Source: Cristatella mucedo (lineage: Eukaryota; Bryozoa; Phylactolaemata; Cristatellidae). From it: a DNA stretch of 64,000 bases. The translations under genes were made by a program, and so were the position numbers. This document shows positions 13,099 to 25,549 of this stretch, piece by piece. The stretch spans positions 62,001 to 126,000 of the forward strand of contig WPIO01000144.1 in the NCBI GenBank assembly GCA_009760855.2. The letters are read 5' to 3'. Position 1 is the stretch's first letter; each line of letters starts with the position of its first letter. A model generated the notes under the pieces. That model did not search any database. It saw only the letters and a program-made list of their open reading frames with translations, and was not told where the DNA came from.

Positions 13099-15179
13099 AA
13101 CTCCAGCCGTTTTCTGAATTCGTATCGTATGATGCTGAAGAACTTTGTGATTCGTGTGTCCATAAAACCACTCGGTTGGCCTGTACCTCTCAAAATGACT
13201 CTGCTCGTCGTTTGTATTGTAGCTATTTTCTTTTGAGCCTCCCGTCAAGCAAACAATTATCAATCCCCGGTTTCTTCCTATGTATTGCCACAGCTTTGTT
13301 CCCTCTTTATCGGATATCGTAGATAGTTGGGTGCTTTGTCGTGGTGCCAGCGTTATAGTTTCCTTAGATTTTCTTAGACCCTATAGTTGCTACGATATCA
13401 ACTAACGATCTTTTGGTTTCCCAGGCTTTTTCTGTATCGGGTCTAAGACTGCAGAACTCGTTTATCGTGTCTTTAGGCACTGTAGACTCTGTTCTCCCTG
13501 CAGTCACATTTAATAATTCTTCTCCATTTGTCCTGACCTGCTATTTTCACGCGTTTTGACCATCGACACTGTTTTAATCTGTTTTCTCACTACTCTGTGA
13601 CGTCCATGTAAGACGTTTTACTTTCTCAATTGGGCTGGTTAACTAAATGGTCCTTCTAGATGACTAGAACTGGTTGGCTACTTTAGGCTCATCCTCAAGG
13701 ATCTGTTACCTCTATTTATTCTCAATTAAAATTTGGTTTCAGTTATACGGTTGAGTCCCCAAACACGTGTCTGAACCCGGCCACTATGGGTCGCTCACTG
13801 TAGGTGCTGGCATTAAGATCTGTCCGGTGATTAGAGGACTGAAAGTGTAGCCCTCTGCCTTAGTGAACTCTGCAGCGACTCTTGTGAGTAGCAGGCTGTG
13901 TAACTAGTCCTTCCAGGTGCTATGGAGGGCTGCTCTATTCAGGCAGACGCCTTGTAGACCTATGCGCCTGTACATCTCGGGAAGCAGCTTCATCTTAATT
14001 GTGGTTGAGCTATCATAATTAGCAAAAATACATCTCTTAGGGTATTTTGTATAGGTTTGGTGGCTTAATTTTTACTGCTGAATTAATTAAGTGCTGCAAA
14101 ATGTCTAGAGTATTCTCTTGTAGATTTTCTTTCCGTTGACAACGCTTCATCTATATGTGTAAACTCATTTAAAGATAGTGCATAACGTTTTGTTAATTGA
14201 TCACTGCCAGGGCTCTGCTGCTCACTTACAGTTTATGGAAATGCAATCGTAAAGTATTAGCCTTCCGTCAGCCACAAGTGCCGTCCTATTGTTTTTTGCA
14301 CAGCTTAGATAGCTTTAAAGGAGCTTAGTTATGGTCGACCTTATTCCAATACATTTAGTTACTGATCTGATTGAAGCAGATTGGACGATGCTCGATACGA
14401 CGCTGGAGCAATTAAGCGAGAAAAGCGTTCTTTAGATATGATCATTATTTAGTGCCTAGTGGCTGAAGGTCTGACATAAAAGCCATTACATGCAGCTCCA
14501 AGTACTCTCAAGTTTTTACAGGCTGTAAGCAAACAAGCTCGTGGGTATTAATGGAAAAGTAGCTATGTGACTGTCCAACTGTCTAGTCTCATGCAGTGAG
14601 ATATTGTAACCCCTGTCAAAGCTTGACTCTTCGGCGCAATTTCCCACGGATTGTTGGGATCTTCCTGGTTGATAAACAAATCACAATTAGTTCACTGGAT
14701 ACTTCGTCGTTGGTCGCAGCGTTAGAATTCCTGTCTAAGAAGATTGAGGGTCGTTTCGCAATGATCTTTTTGAGAAAAAACAGCAATTTGTACAGGAGCT
14801 TATTTGTAACGAGGCATATGGCTATTTGTTGGCATACTGTCTGAAGCGAGAACCAATACAATTCGTACTTTGAATGCTAAGAATTAGCATGCATAACGTG
14901 CTTCCCTCCTTGGGCAGCGACGACTCAGCAAGATTTTGTTCACTTAAATAGAAATGAGAGACCAGTGTGACGAAACGTTCCCCAGAGATTCGGTTAAAAT
15001 AGCCAGAGGCAATTCTACCGAAGTCTGCTTACCTCGACCGGCGCTCCATGCTCAAAGTTAGCACGTAGAGGAGTAACTCTAAAATACGAGCAGATCTTAC
15101 TTCCCTGTTTTGAAGTTTTCCAGTAACATCTTGGCCAGTCTGTCACTATTCACTTCAGTGTGGTTGACGGGGACTCCAT

Positions 15180-15181
<2 letters not shown>
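13099..15181. other. Intronic DNA, nothing recognised
   Basis: It lies inside the predicted intron 12784-16283. An 82-codon plus frame at 14596-14844 is open, but it has no family resemblance and no fitting phase was established. No repeat or RNA gene was seen. Confidence 0.35.

Positions 15182-15182
<1 letters not shown>

Positions 15183-15237
<55 letters not shown>
15183..15237. repeat. (GA)n microsatellite
   Basis: About 27 perfect GA units. Confidence 0.97.
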
Positions 15238-15240
<3 letters not shown>

Positions 15241-15500
15241 GAGTTTTCTTGGTAGTGGTTGGACATAATAAATTGGAGCGCAAAAAGGGCGTGAATTAAG
15301 AAAGTCGTGATTTGAATTAAGTTAGTTAAAATAATATAACATTCGCTGTTTGTATGAGAGCTAAAGCTAAGCTTCGCCGACGTGAAATTGTTGGAACTGG
15401 CTCTACTGGGCTAGTAGCATCCTAAGACTGTGAGACAAGCATTGCATTCAAACATTTTTAGTTTTATGGTACCCACTTTCCTGTGGTAGGTTTTTTTGCT

Positions 15501-15690
15501 GGTGACCCGGGAAGGCACACTGGGTAAGGTGGTTGATTTCACGACCTCTGTCCCGAGATCGTCGGTTCGATTCCTGCGGTGGGCAATTCTTTATTGCCAC
15601 TGCATGTGGTGTAGATAGCCGTAAAGGCTCTTCTGTCGCTATACAAAAAGAGGCTGTTTAATCAGCAAGGATTGCATTTATTTATTTACT
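15501..15690 (+). mobile_element. SINE-B copy (tRNA-derived)
   Basis: The tRNA-like head has an A-box-like GGCACACTGGGTAAGGTGG and a B box GGTTCGATTCC that matches the Pol III consensus. The body includes CTTTATTGCCACTGCATG and the conserved GGCTCTTCTGTCGCTATAC, and the 3' end is AT-rich (ATTTATTTATTTAC). It is one of the best-preserved SINE-B copies in the window and lies in a ROCO intron. Confidence 0.85.
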
Positions 15691-16283
15691 GTAGCACACT
15701 GGCCGAAGCATGGTACTTCTTTGCGGTTGCAAGCTCAATACCGCATATTTTATTAACCCCTGGAGATATATTCTCTTGCAGTGCGTTCTAAAGTGTCTGT
15801 GTAGAGGTTTAGGTCGCTGGTGTCGCTATGCCAACGTACTAGATAAATGCTATTTATTTCCGTTGTTTTGCACAAGGCACTAACGGATTGTCAGTTTTAG
15901 GTTTAAACCGTCGATCTATGTTTGAAAGGAGAGTAAATTGAGTACATTGAAACTGAAAAAACTTGTAGGAAAGGCTAGCTGTCTTTAATACAGATTGAAG
16001 ATTTAACTAACTGTTTCTCAGTCTTCACATTTTTGCTTTCGCCAGTGTCGTATTGTATTTTTTAGATTCGCTAATAATACTACTAGCCTTGTAGTTTTGT
16101 GGTTTTTCAGCAGGTTTTCTATGAACCTTAGCGTTTATCCTTCGCAGTGTCAGTCACTTCTTGGTGCTTATTTTTGTTCCTTCTTGGCTTTTCTGCTGCT
16201 TTCTATGCTGCTTCGCCATACTGCTTTCGTGAGCTAGACCTTGAGTCACAATCCGATTGGTAATGGATAATTTTATCTTTAAG

Positions 16284-16337
16284 GTCCTTGCTCAGAAGAG
16301 GACATTAAGCTCGTCAAAGAGTACTTCAAACGATTTG
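16284..16337 (+). CDS. ROCO linker exon
   Basis: This is a 54-nt exon with acceptor ttttatctttaag and donor G|GTAAGA. Entered in phase 1 from the Roc-COR exon, it reads (G)PCSEEDIKLVKEYFKRF(G) without a stop and leaves in phase 1, matching the CARD exon at 24272. Its length divisible by three and symmetric phase mean it could be skipped without changing frame. The sequence is a charged, probably helical linker between COR and CARD and I recognise no domain. The call rests on splice signals, phase and open frame. Confidence 0.55.
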
Positions 16338-17114
16338 GTAAGACAGTACTTTTAATGGATTTAAACAGTTCATTTAAAGCCGTACTCGGTGATTCACAGG
16401 ATTTGCTGTACAGAATGCCAGAATTCGCCAAATGTCAAAGCATTGCTTAGACTTTAGAATTGTTTGCTCTTATATTAGAAGGAGCTTCCACTAATTGCTA
16501 TCATCCCATCTAGAATGCGATAATGGATTTTAAGCTCCGATTGCTTGGGTTGGTGTAAATGAATGGCGTGTCTGTACGATGAAATGTGTAAGCGGTGGCC
16601 TCATACTTGCACCATGCCTTCCAAAATATCTGCTGCGACATCTTGTATGTCTCATTTTGACATTTCAGCCTAGATGTCAATTCGGTGAGGGGCTTGTCAC
16701 ATCTGATATTCAAGGTCGAGAGCTCCTAAAACTAAGCTTCTGTCACTCATTGCTACCTGAACAGTCCCTCGTTGGGTGATATTAATAGTGCTCTTTCAGT
16801 TACTGTTCGGTTTGGCCGGCGTCCAGTACTCATTCGTTATTGATTAGTCCCATGCAAATTGAAATACTAATACTGAAATTTCGTTAACAGCATAACTTAT
16901 AGCGATCAGTTTCTGATTTCGTTGAAACAATCTTGCATGGGCTATGAAACAGTAGAAAATTGATTCTCCAAGAAAACTTTCAGGCAGGGCTGTGGCCTAG
17001 ATAGTTGCATCTGTTCGGCATTTGATAATAAAAGTGAATTTAGGTTTAATGAGCATTAGTACAAGCGTTATTGAAATCCTCTCCTGTGCCACGTTTTACT
17101 GTAGCTCCATAACC

Positions 17115-17215
17115 AACGGATTTTTTCACGGTTAGGTGAATGATTTTTGTGACCAAGGTCGTGTGCTCAAACCCGCCGGCAAATGTAAAGCGCCTGTATA
17201 GTGATATCCTTTAAC
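17115..17215 (+). mobile_element. SINE-A-like fragment
   Basis: The words TGACCAAGGTCGTGTGCTCA and AATGTAAAGCGCCTGTATAG correspond to the B-box region and the first half of the 3' hairpin of SINE-A. The head is badly decayed. Confidence 0.45.
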
Positions 17216-17459
17216 GATAACTGAGATACATTTCAGTAGCACTGGAATTTTCAAAGTCTTTACTTGAGTTCTCTCAAAGCTGCTTACTCAGCCTTACGGC
17301 CGCTCCATGGCACGGAATGCTTAACATTCAAGGCACAATCCTAATTCGCCTCCCTCAGGTTTTCTTTCACGGGCATTGTACCGCCCGTAAACGTATCTGT
17401 CTAGGCCTGCAGTCGTACTCGTCAAGAAATTTGGAAGCATTTTCTCAGCTGTCGTGGAC

Positions 17460-17556
17460 CTCACTTTGCAGCAAATGTAAGGCGCCTAGAGATAGATTAA
17501 GTTCTCTGACGGTGCTTTATCAAGTGCATTATTATTATCATTAATTATTATTATTA
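17460..17556 (+). mobile_element. LINE-1 3' tail only
   Basis: The segment runs from CTTTGCAGCAAATGTAAGGC through the hairpin (CGCCTAGAGATAGATTAAG, then CTGACGGTGCTTTATCAAG) to an interrupted (ATT)n tail. No coding sequence is present. Confidence 0.8.
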
Positions 17557-20391
17557 GAAACTCAGCCGTCCTGTAGCATCGGATCATCAACCTCCAACAT
17601 TTCAGTTCTTGAATTGTGGCTCAATTGAAATAACAGTCTTCTTTTTCGCGACCAAGCTGTTTAAAGGAAGCCTGATTAATTCCTGCTGATTGAGACTTGG
17701 ACTACTCTCTGCTCTTGTAGCTTTGAATAAAGGACTAACCCGTCCGGGAACCAATTCTTGCAAAGTATATGGTGTGACAAATTTTGTTAGTCGGTTGCTT
17801 TCGTTGTTCGTGGATGACTTGTCTGTAAGACCTTGGGTTTTCAATGGGTCGTCGTTGGAACCAGTAGCAATTATGATTCCGTCAAAGACCACGAGTCACA
17901 CATAGGTGGTTTACTGAACTACTTCTAGCGGTCTGACCTTGCTTATGGAATATTCTTTCGGAATTCTTTAGATAACCTTTGACTCGGTCCGACCCGTTAG
18001 TATTGTCATTTGTATGGGCGGCTGTTCTTTATCTGGTTATCACATATAATTTCTACCCGGCTGACTGTTTTCGTGTACTGGTCGACCGTTTCCAATCATT
18101 CCTATATAATACAGCCCGATTGATCTCTTAACTTTTCTGATAATTGTTCTGATGCATGTGCACGGTATTATTAGCCTTGTTGGCCTAGAAACTTAAAAAG
18201 CTTTCAGCTTACGCGTAAATTGTGCTCAGCTTGAACACAACTTAAGTAGTTCATTCCTTATTTGGTTGCATATGTTTTTTGATGTACCATTAACGTCGTT
18301 TAATTTTATATTTTGCAAACGTGGGCATATGTAGCTAAACTTAGGCTACTATAAGTACAGAAAACGCACTGCAGTGATGCACTGTTCAAGTTAGTTTCTC
18401 GTTGGTTGGTGCACCGTCCGCCGAGATACTGAATATACAAGCTTTGCATGTGGCATCCTTCAGCAGCAGGCAGGTTTTGCATTATCCCTGTTTTAGCGCA
18501 TTTTGGACTCTTGAAAACGTCAGTCACAATTCACAGTCCAGGTTTAAGCATTTCTCTTATGTGGAGGCTTATGCGACCAATTATTAGACTTTAGGACCAA
18601 TCTTCACTATATTGTAATAGTGGTAAACTAATTAACAGTGAAACGCTAGCCATAGACGATTAAAAATCAGTATATTGCCACTCTAATAACCTTTTTGCGA
18701 AGGATTCCTTGGAGAATTGAAATCACCACCATTTGGGTTAACCCGTTTATGCTTATCATCGATGTGATATGGCTTGCTGAAACGCTCCATTGCAATAGAG
18801 ATCGGTGTCTGTGCATATTTCCTAGATCTTAATGGCCACCAAACGCCTCACTCCTCTTTGGTTGCAACACTCCAATGTTAGCTGCAATCTCCATCCAGAA
18901 AATAAATTAAGAATTTGTGAAGGTACCTGATTCAAATATTTAGTTTTAAATTTGAATTGCGAAAATATGGGCTTCAGAATTTTGAGATTGTAGCAAGTAG
19001 TTCTAGCATGAGCAAACTTTAGTGAGATCTTAATATGGTTGACTTCTGATCACCCTCCCTGGGTAATGCTAATACGCTAATAATAGTCACAAATGTCGTC
19101 TATCCCGATGAGTGCAGGCTTATTATTTTCTACCTGATCTTGAGAAAAAAGGTCACATACTCGCTCTCCATTTGTCTTTCCATAATCAACCTTTTACTAT
19201 TTTAGCCAGTCGGCTTCAGAAACATCGAGATACTTCCCTATTGCCTGGTAAAAATTTGCTTCGATCTTAAAACTCATGGTCATTTACTTCTTGGCCTCTC
19301 TCTTCAAAAGCTTAGTTATATTAGTTCGTCTGCAAAATCTATAAAAAATGTAAAATTTCGCACGAGACCTAGATTGATAAGAAAAACTTACTTTCTTTTG
19401 AAATGAGTTACAATTATGAGGTGCTAAAGATTGAAATTTACATGTACTTTCCAGAAATTTTTCCAGTCCTTTGTTGTGCACTGAGGTGTCAAAATTGTTT
19501 CTTTAAATTTTCTTTATACCTCGTATACCAATATTGTAGGAATACGTGTTTAATAGGCTCCGAGGTAATCTTCCAAAAATCTACACTAATAAAATCCAGC
19601 TGAAATAGGCCTGAAATGCTATCTCTCAATTATTAGCCGACGGAGTGTACTATCAAACCAAAAATACTCATCTTGTAGTTTTTACGAAAGCAAGGCGTGC
19701 CCGAACTTCAAAAGTCACTGTACGTCAATTACCGGATGTAGCTTAATGATTTAACAAACAAATTCACCGATAAACGGTTTAAGCCGTTAATTGCTAACCA
19801 TTTTGTTTGCTGTAGGGCCGATTGGCAAATGGAGCTTCCTTTTTATTAAAAATTGATGGCCAGATATGTTAATGGTGGCCAGCAACACTGCAGGTGTAGT
19901 GCTAAAATTTTGCCTTTGATTTCTCCAAAAGTGATGTCAGGTAATTAGAAGGAGCCACTAGGGAATTTGGATACAGTCTGATTAGTATTAGGTGCAGCAT
20001 TGTTGCACTTTATGTTTAGTAACACTTAGGCATCCGTTGTAACTGACTGGGAGACTGTATTATAGAGCGTGACCTTGGGTCTGGAATATATTAAGATAGA
20101 GGCTGGGTAATCACTGATGGTGAGGACGGCAATTAACTACAGCTTTGACTTGAAGCCATCGCGACCGAACTTTAGTGGTGCAAGGAGTCCATATACTCCC
20201 ACTAGCTGAGCAGCTAATAAAGCCAGCGTTCAAACTGCACCAAAGTTCTCGACAATGGACGGTCTTGCTACTTTCTAGTTGATGAATAAAAGTTGTTGCA
20301 GCACCTGGAAACCTAACCGGAAAACGATACAAAATAATGTCCGCTAGAGTCTATTCTTTATTTAGGGTAAACCTAACTGTCGTCTTGAGTT
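17557..20391. other. Intronic DNA, nothing recognised
   Basis: A long stretch within the predicted ROCO intron between 16337 and 24272. The open frames around 17602-17905 (both strands) and 19284-19603 are short, overlap antisense and carry no domain. Undetected small exons are possible because the flanking exons share phase 1. Confidence 0.35.
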
Positions 20392-21330
20392 AATAAGAAT
20401 AACAATAATAATTAATACTGTACTTGATAAAGCGCCCTCAGAGAACTCAATCTCTTTCTCTAGGCGGTTAACATTTGCTGCAAAGGGAAATGCAATTGAA
20501 TGGTAAGTAAAATCACGCTTGATAAACAAACTAAATGAATAACATGGTTAGGGGTGACCTGCACAGGGTCAGCATGCAAATGTGGTTAGTGGCAGCATGC
20601 ACAGTGTCAGCACGCATAAGCACATCAACGACGATCTACAGGGACCCACTACATGCTGTCCTAAATAGGTGTGTTTTCAAGATCTTTTTAATATTGTTTA
20701 AGTCAGAGCATGTGCTGACACAAGTCGGCAGGGAGTTCTAGGCTTTGGGAGCATACGAACTAAATGCTCGGTCTCCAAAGGATTTGAGCTTTGTACGAGG
20801 TGTTTGTGGACTGTCGGATTCCAAAAAGCGAGTGGTACGATGCTTGGCCTGATGGGGGAGTATATCTGAGAGATAGGCTGGTGCCCAAGAATGAAGTGAC
20901 CTAAAAGTGAGCGACAAAATCTTGAAGTCAATCCGTTGCTTGACTGGTAGCCAGTGCAGGTCGGCGAGAAGAGGTGTAACGTGGCAACTGCAAATCTCAC
21001 TAATGACAAGGCTAGCTGCAGACTTTTGCACATGCTGCAATCGCCTGATCGTACATGCTGGGTGGCCAGTAAGCAGTGAGTTCCAGAAGTCGAGACGGGA
21101 TTTCACGAAAGCATGGACCAACTTGGACGTGGTATCCTTATCGGAACAAGCCCGAATTTTAGCAATGTTATGAAGCTGAAAATAAGCAGATTTGACTGTG
21201 AAGCTGATATGGTCGTCTAGCGAGAAGTCGTTTTGGAACATGACAACTAGATTTCGAGCTGATTCAACAGGAGATATGCTGGGAGAGCCAATTTTGAGCG
21301 CCAGCCTTTCCAATTTGTGAATCACACTGG
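20392..21330 (-). mobile_element. LINE-1 copy, 3' third, largely open
   Basis: This is the best-preserved C-terminal LINE-1 copy on the minus strand. The (AAT)n tail and hairpin are at 20392-20480. An open frame of 195 codons (21325-20738) covers the RT C-terminal region: ISPVESARNLVVMFQNDFSL, DDHISFTVKSAYFQLHNIAK, FVKSRLDFWNSLLTGHPACT, DLHWLPVKQRIDFKILSLTF and SYAPKA. The sequence type is that of CR1/L2-clade LINEs in the Jockey superfamily. The catalytic YADD block and the endonuclease are absent because the copy is 5'-truncated. Confidence 0.9.
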
Positions 21331-22239
21331 GATGACCTTGAAGAAATCAGTTCACAATATATGACAAATATTCTAGAATCACGGGAAGCTTCGACGGACG
21401 TTTGATTGGGTAGGGCCATTTTTCTCTGCTTATAGGTAATGCCCAAGCCTTGAATTAAAAAAATTGTCAATAGCACCCTACACAATAACAATTTATCACG
21501 TTTTACATAAGAGTACTTCTAAAAAATGGTGCATGTTTTTTTGTAAATTCCGAATCAAATGCTTAACAACTATGCCGATTCTAGAGAGTCGGGATGGCTT
21601 ACTAATTACTTTGGTGGAGCATAGTTTGTAGCACACTCAACCAGTATTGCTTCATGAGGGCTTCCTACAATTAGTGATGTAGCTATTTGGTGGAAAAATA
21701 GAATGCTGCCTTGCCTAAATTCAAAGATCCCTTTAAAACTATGTCACTAACCTCAGAGCAGTAAACTTAAGGAAGCTCTGGGCTTCCATTACCAACTAGT
21801 TATCTTTAAAAGTTATTTTCTTGCTTTATATGTTACTCACGTTATTTCTTTAGCTGTCTATGATAGCGTAGTTTTGGACAACATTACGTAGATATTTACT
21901 ATATTTTTATTTAACGGTTGCTGTTCAGCCGAGGAGCGTGAGGACGTGTGCCAAACCATCATGTGAAGAAGTAAGAGCGAGCAAGTGCTGCTATTATGTG
22001 TGCAAGCTCGTATAGCTTTGCGTTGGCACTGCCTAAGCTAGACAATTTCCAGTCCTTTGTCTAGCCGTCGGGCACTACCGTCATTTAGAGCGCTCGCTCA
22101 GTTTCTTGTGCCCGTGTACTCGCCAGCGTGCACTACATTAGGTGCAATTAAAATGGCGAAGCTGGCAAAATCAGCCGGATTGTGGCTGATTATTGTTATT
22201 CACAGTTATGCGACGCTACAAAAGTCTATTGAGACAACC
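21331..22239. other. Unassigned DNA
   Basis: No exon, repeat or RNA gene could be supported. Confidence 0.35.
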
Positions 22240-22310
22240 TTATAAAAAACCGGCACAGCTGCGATCTGCAGGCTTAACCGCTAGGCTAAACCAGCTGACA
22301 TAGCTATACA
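22240..22310 (-). mobile_element. SINE-A head fragment
   Basis: The words TTAACCGCTAGGCTAAACCAG are the reverse complement of the SINE-A A-box region (CTGGTTTGGTCTAGCGGTTAA). Only the 5' end is discernible. Confidence 0.5.
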
Positions 22311-23381
22311 ACCGAATTAAAGTAATCTCTAATCTAATATAACGTGCGATGCCGATGTCTATCATCGCTTTTGTGAAAATGCATGCAAAATGGCAAGCTA
22401 GTCATTGGATCGTGGACCTGGGTGCAGAGTCCACCAGGCCTAATGTTTACGACCATTCTCACCCGAAGGTTGTCAAGGTTGAGTTCGAAGATATGTTTCA
22501 ACAATATCTTAACTCTGCACGCATAATGTCGCTCCGTGAACTATGGAGGTTTACAAAAGTTAGACTAATAGTGGTAAAGAAAGAGTAGTCGATATTATGC
22601 TCAATCAGCGACAACGAACTCGCGACTGCGAAAGTAATCACTCGTGTATTGCAACTGTTTCGGCCAAAGACTTTGAGCAGGCTCGGTAAAAGCTTATTGC
22701 TGATAAAGCAGATGCCCACTTTTATGTTTACGTCTGGCCGACTATGTTCAAAGAGGTCTAGTGAGACCAGGCTCTTTCGTTACATGATTGGCTGGTCAGA
22801 CGTAAATTAATTGGACTTCGTTAATGAGTTTTTCCGTAGTAATTAGCTCTTTATTCGCTGCTATTTCACAAGCGTTCAGACGTTAAAGATTTGCAGGCCA
22901 GCTCAGCATTTAGCAGTCTGTGTCTCTCCACGTACCTCATATCTCTACACGGCGGTTTTAGCCCGTTGGTTCTGTGGTCGCACTGCATGAATGTGGTCGT
23001 GGGCTCACGTGCTGTAGGAGACTCTCCGTAGCAGCCTTCTGCGATAGCAGCATGATAGCCACCGATGCACTTGGGCTGCTGCATAAAAGTGGTTTAAAGA
23101 AGCTAACCTTTACCTTTACTTGGCTCTGGTTGTAGAAATGCCATCGCAGCCAATTTCTTTCGTGGGCAGTGTCATATTGAAGGATCGATATTGAATACGT
23201 CTTGTGAATGGCAGTGAGTGTATTTTTTTAGCGCCCAACGTGAGTACTTCTCCGGTATCAATTTTTAAAACACATTTTCCTGGCTGATACGACCTCCAAA
23301 AATATATTACCAAGCCAGTGATGTCCAGTTCATAACTTATATCACGGCGAAGCAAGTAAGTTGGCGTCTGATGTAGTCGTC
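22311..23381. other. Unassigned DNA
   Basis: A 79-codon plus frame (22349-22588) has no recognisable domain. Around 22950-23060 there is a weak tRNA-like signal (GTGGTCGTGGGCTCACG), possibly an old SINE head. Nothing else was seen. Confidence 0.3.
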
Positions 23382-23534
23382 GAGCTGGCTTGGTCTAGCG
23401 GTTAAGGTGCTCGCCCCGACTAAGGTCTGACTGAGGTCGTGGGCTCGAGCCCCGAGGCATATGTGAAGCGCCTGAATAGAGATTAAGTTCTCTTGGGTCG
23501 CTATATAAATAAGTTATATTTATTTATTTATTTT
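23382..23534 (+). mobile_element. SINE-A copy (tRNA-derived)
   Basis: A nearly complete copy: head GCTGGCTTGGTCTAGCGGTT, B-box region GTGGGCTCGAGCCC, then the 3' hairpin halves GAAGCGCCTGAATAGAG and AGTTCTCTTGGGTCGC, and an AT-rich (TTTA)n tail. Lies in the ROCO intron just upstream of the CARD exons. Confidence 0.88.
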
Positions 23535-24271
23535 AGTCCTACATGAGTATGCATTTTTACGTTCGACGAGTTTGCTAGAGCACATTTGTGGTCAGTTAAA
23601 GCCGAGACCTTCTAGCCGAAATTTTAAGGCCGTAAAAAAATAAGCCGTGAGAGCTCTATAGCACCCTAGAGTCGTAGTGCCGACACTAGAGCAGTAACTT
23701 GTGAGACGTTGGGTTAATTACTCGCTCACGCCGACATACTCTATTCGTCTGCCGACCGTAGCACATTCTTCGTAACCGTCCTGAGCTGCTACTTGCATGA
23801 GGCTCACTACATCAACTGCTCTCCAGACTCGGCTATGCCTCTTGCGTTCTCTTTGCTGCGTTTGATTGACTTTGCTGGCAATGGAAAGTTCACAGAAAGA
23901 CGTTTAGGCTTTGCGTGGGCAATACAAAATCCTCCTTCATTGTGCTGCTAGACTTGGGGGGTCGTCCTAGATATACGGACTAGTGTACCGAGACTCGATA
24001 TTGGAGTACGGTTGACCTTTTTTGTGAAGACTGAGTTGTAAGCGTAAAAATTACCACCGTCCAGTCGTTTTTCATTGCTTTTTAAAGCATGGCAAACTAC
24101 ATTACTGGCAAGATCGTGTCTGAATTCCATATTGCTTGCATGTGCAATACTTCAAGTTAGTAGAATCGTAGCTATTGCTGCTGAAATATAGCGCTGGATT
24201 TGGTTAAATTAAAAATGTATTTGCATTTATTTTCTTGCCTGACCAACGAGGTGTTTAATCTCTTCTTTTAG

Positions 24272-24441
24272 AAGCGCATTCCTCACCATCTGTGGCGGCA
24301 GCCAAGAAAACACTGCACGGTGCTATCCGTACAAGTATTTCAAAAATTGTTGAAAGCTTGTCAAAGGAACAGATCCAGAAGATTGTATGTGACATGTACT
24401 CACAAAATGCACTGGAAATGCGAGAGTATGAGACAATAATG
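24272..24441 (+). CDS. CARD, first half (ROCO gene)
   Basis: This is a 170-nt exon with acceptor ctcttcttttag and donor ATG|GTAATA. Entered in phase 1 it reads EAHSSPSVAAAKK, then LHGAIRTSISKIVESLSKEQ and IQKIVCDMYSQNALEMREYE, ending TIM in phase 0. The pattern of helices with a leucine/isoleucine core followed by an EYE-type segment fits helices 1-3 of a death-fold CARD, a homotypic interaction module that recruits CARD partners in apoptosis and innate immunity. The phase agrees with the linker exon at 16284 and also directly with the Roc-COR exon. Joining to the ROCO gene is an inference from strand, phase and the absence of any start or stop signal between; the intron would be 7.9 kb. Confidence 0.75.
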
Positions 24442-25549
24442 GTAATAACTCGTGTTGAAGCCGTCTCCTTTTGTGAGTTGTAAGGCAATCAGTAGAAAAT
24501 TTTTCTCTCCGGGAAGTATTACGTAGGCTATTAATATAATATTAATTGTTATTAATGTTTATTATAATGTTCGACCTCATAAGCCTTAGTAAGCATAGCC
24601 TGTTTGGCATTTTAGTTATTGAGTTATAAACGCATTTGTATGATGCTATGGCTTGTAGGTTTACCCTCTGTAAAAGTGCCTTGCTATTTCTGCTGTGCTT
24701 ACGGACAGTAAGTGGCAACCTTCCAGATCTATCGATTTATATTCCTATATACATTTTAAATTGATTTATAATTTTACGTAACAAATATACCAATGTTTGC
24801 TATATTTTAAGTTTGAATAATGACGGTTTGGCAGTGTTCACTGTTTCAGTGGCAATGGTATCCTGTAATACTAATAACTAGTGGTAATCAGTATAATAAA
24901 AGACGAGCGCCTGCCTCAAGAAAACACAAACTATACTTAGTTAATGCCGTGTTTCTTAAATTGTTACAGGTCATAGCGACTTGGCTCACAATAAAAGTCT
25001 CATTTATGGGTTGGCATTTGATTATTTGTTTTGCTAAATCTCATACTGTGAAAATGACCGCTGCTAAGTAATCATATTCATGCATATGCTGACCTTTTGC
25101 TGCAAGCTCATGAAATTGTATCCTTTGATAGCTTTGGTCCTCCAGCTGGGACCTTTAATAAAAGGCAAAGAGTTTACTGAGCCTGTCAAGATGGCGACAA
25201 ATTCATTGTGATTTAGTCATGCCCACGGTAAAGCACTTGACGTGTAAGTAATGTCCTCTGAAAAAACCTACATAAAGATAAATTCAAGCTGACATATGCC
25301 ACTAAAATAGCTGCCGAGCACATGGACTATGTAAATAAACTTTCAGATATATTTCTAATTCTGACATTGAGTCTAATCACTTATTGCCAATGCTTTTAGC
25401 ATCATTTTTGTGGTCCCTGCTGCTTTGGTAATGCTGAATGAATTGTTGTGTATTCAAACACAGCTCTTTAAGATGTGTCTATCGGTTTTTAATCTGGACC
25501 GTCTTTCTCAGAGTCGAGTTTGGTAATTCTGAGCTGGTGTGTCTCCTAG

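Noticed and set aside
15501..15660. tRNA gene suggested by A and B boxes
   Set aside because: No cloverleaf can be closed, and the same sequence with the same 3' body recurs at 54340, 57623 and 27507, so it is a SINE head.
17602..17892. Minus-strand frame with FDGIIIATGSN, resembling a flavin-monooxygenase motif
   Set aside because: A single short motif without the dinucleotide-binding GxGxxG sites or flanking domain; the rest is unlike the family.
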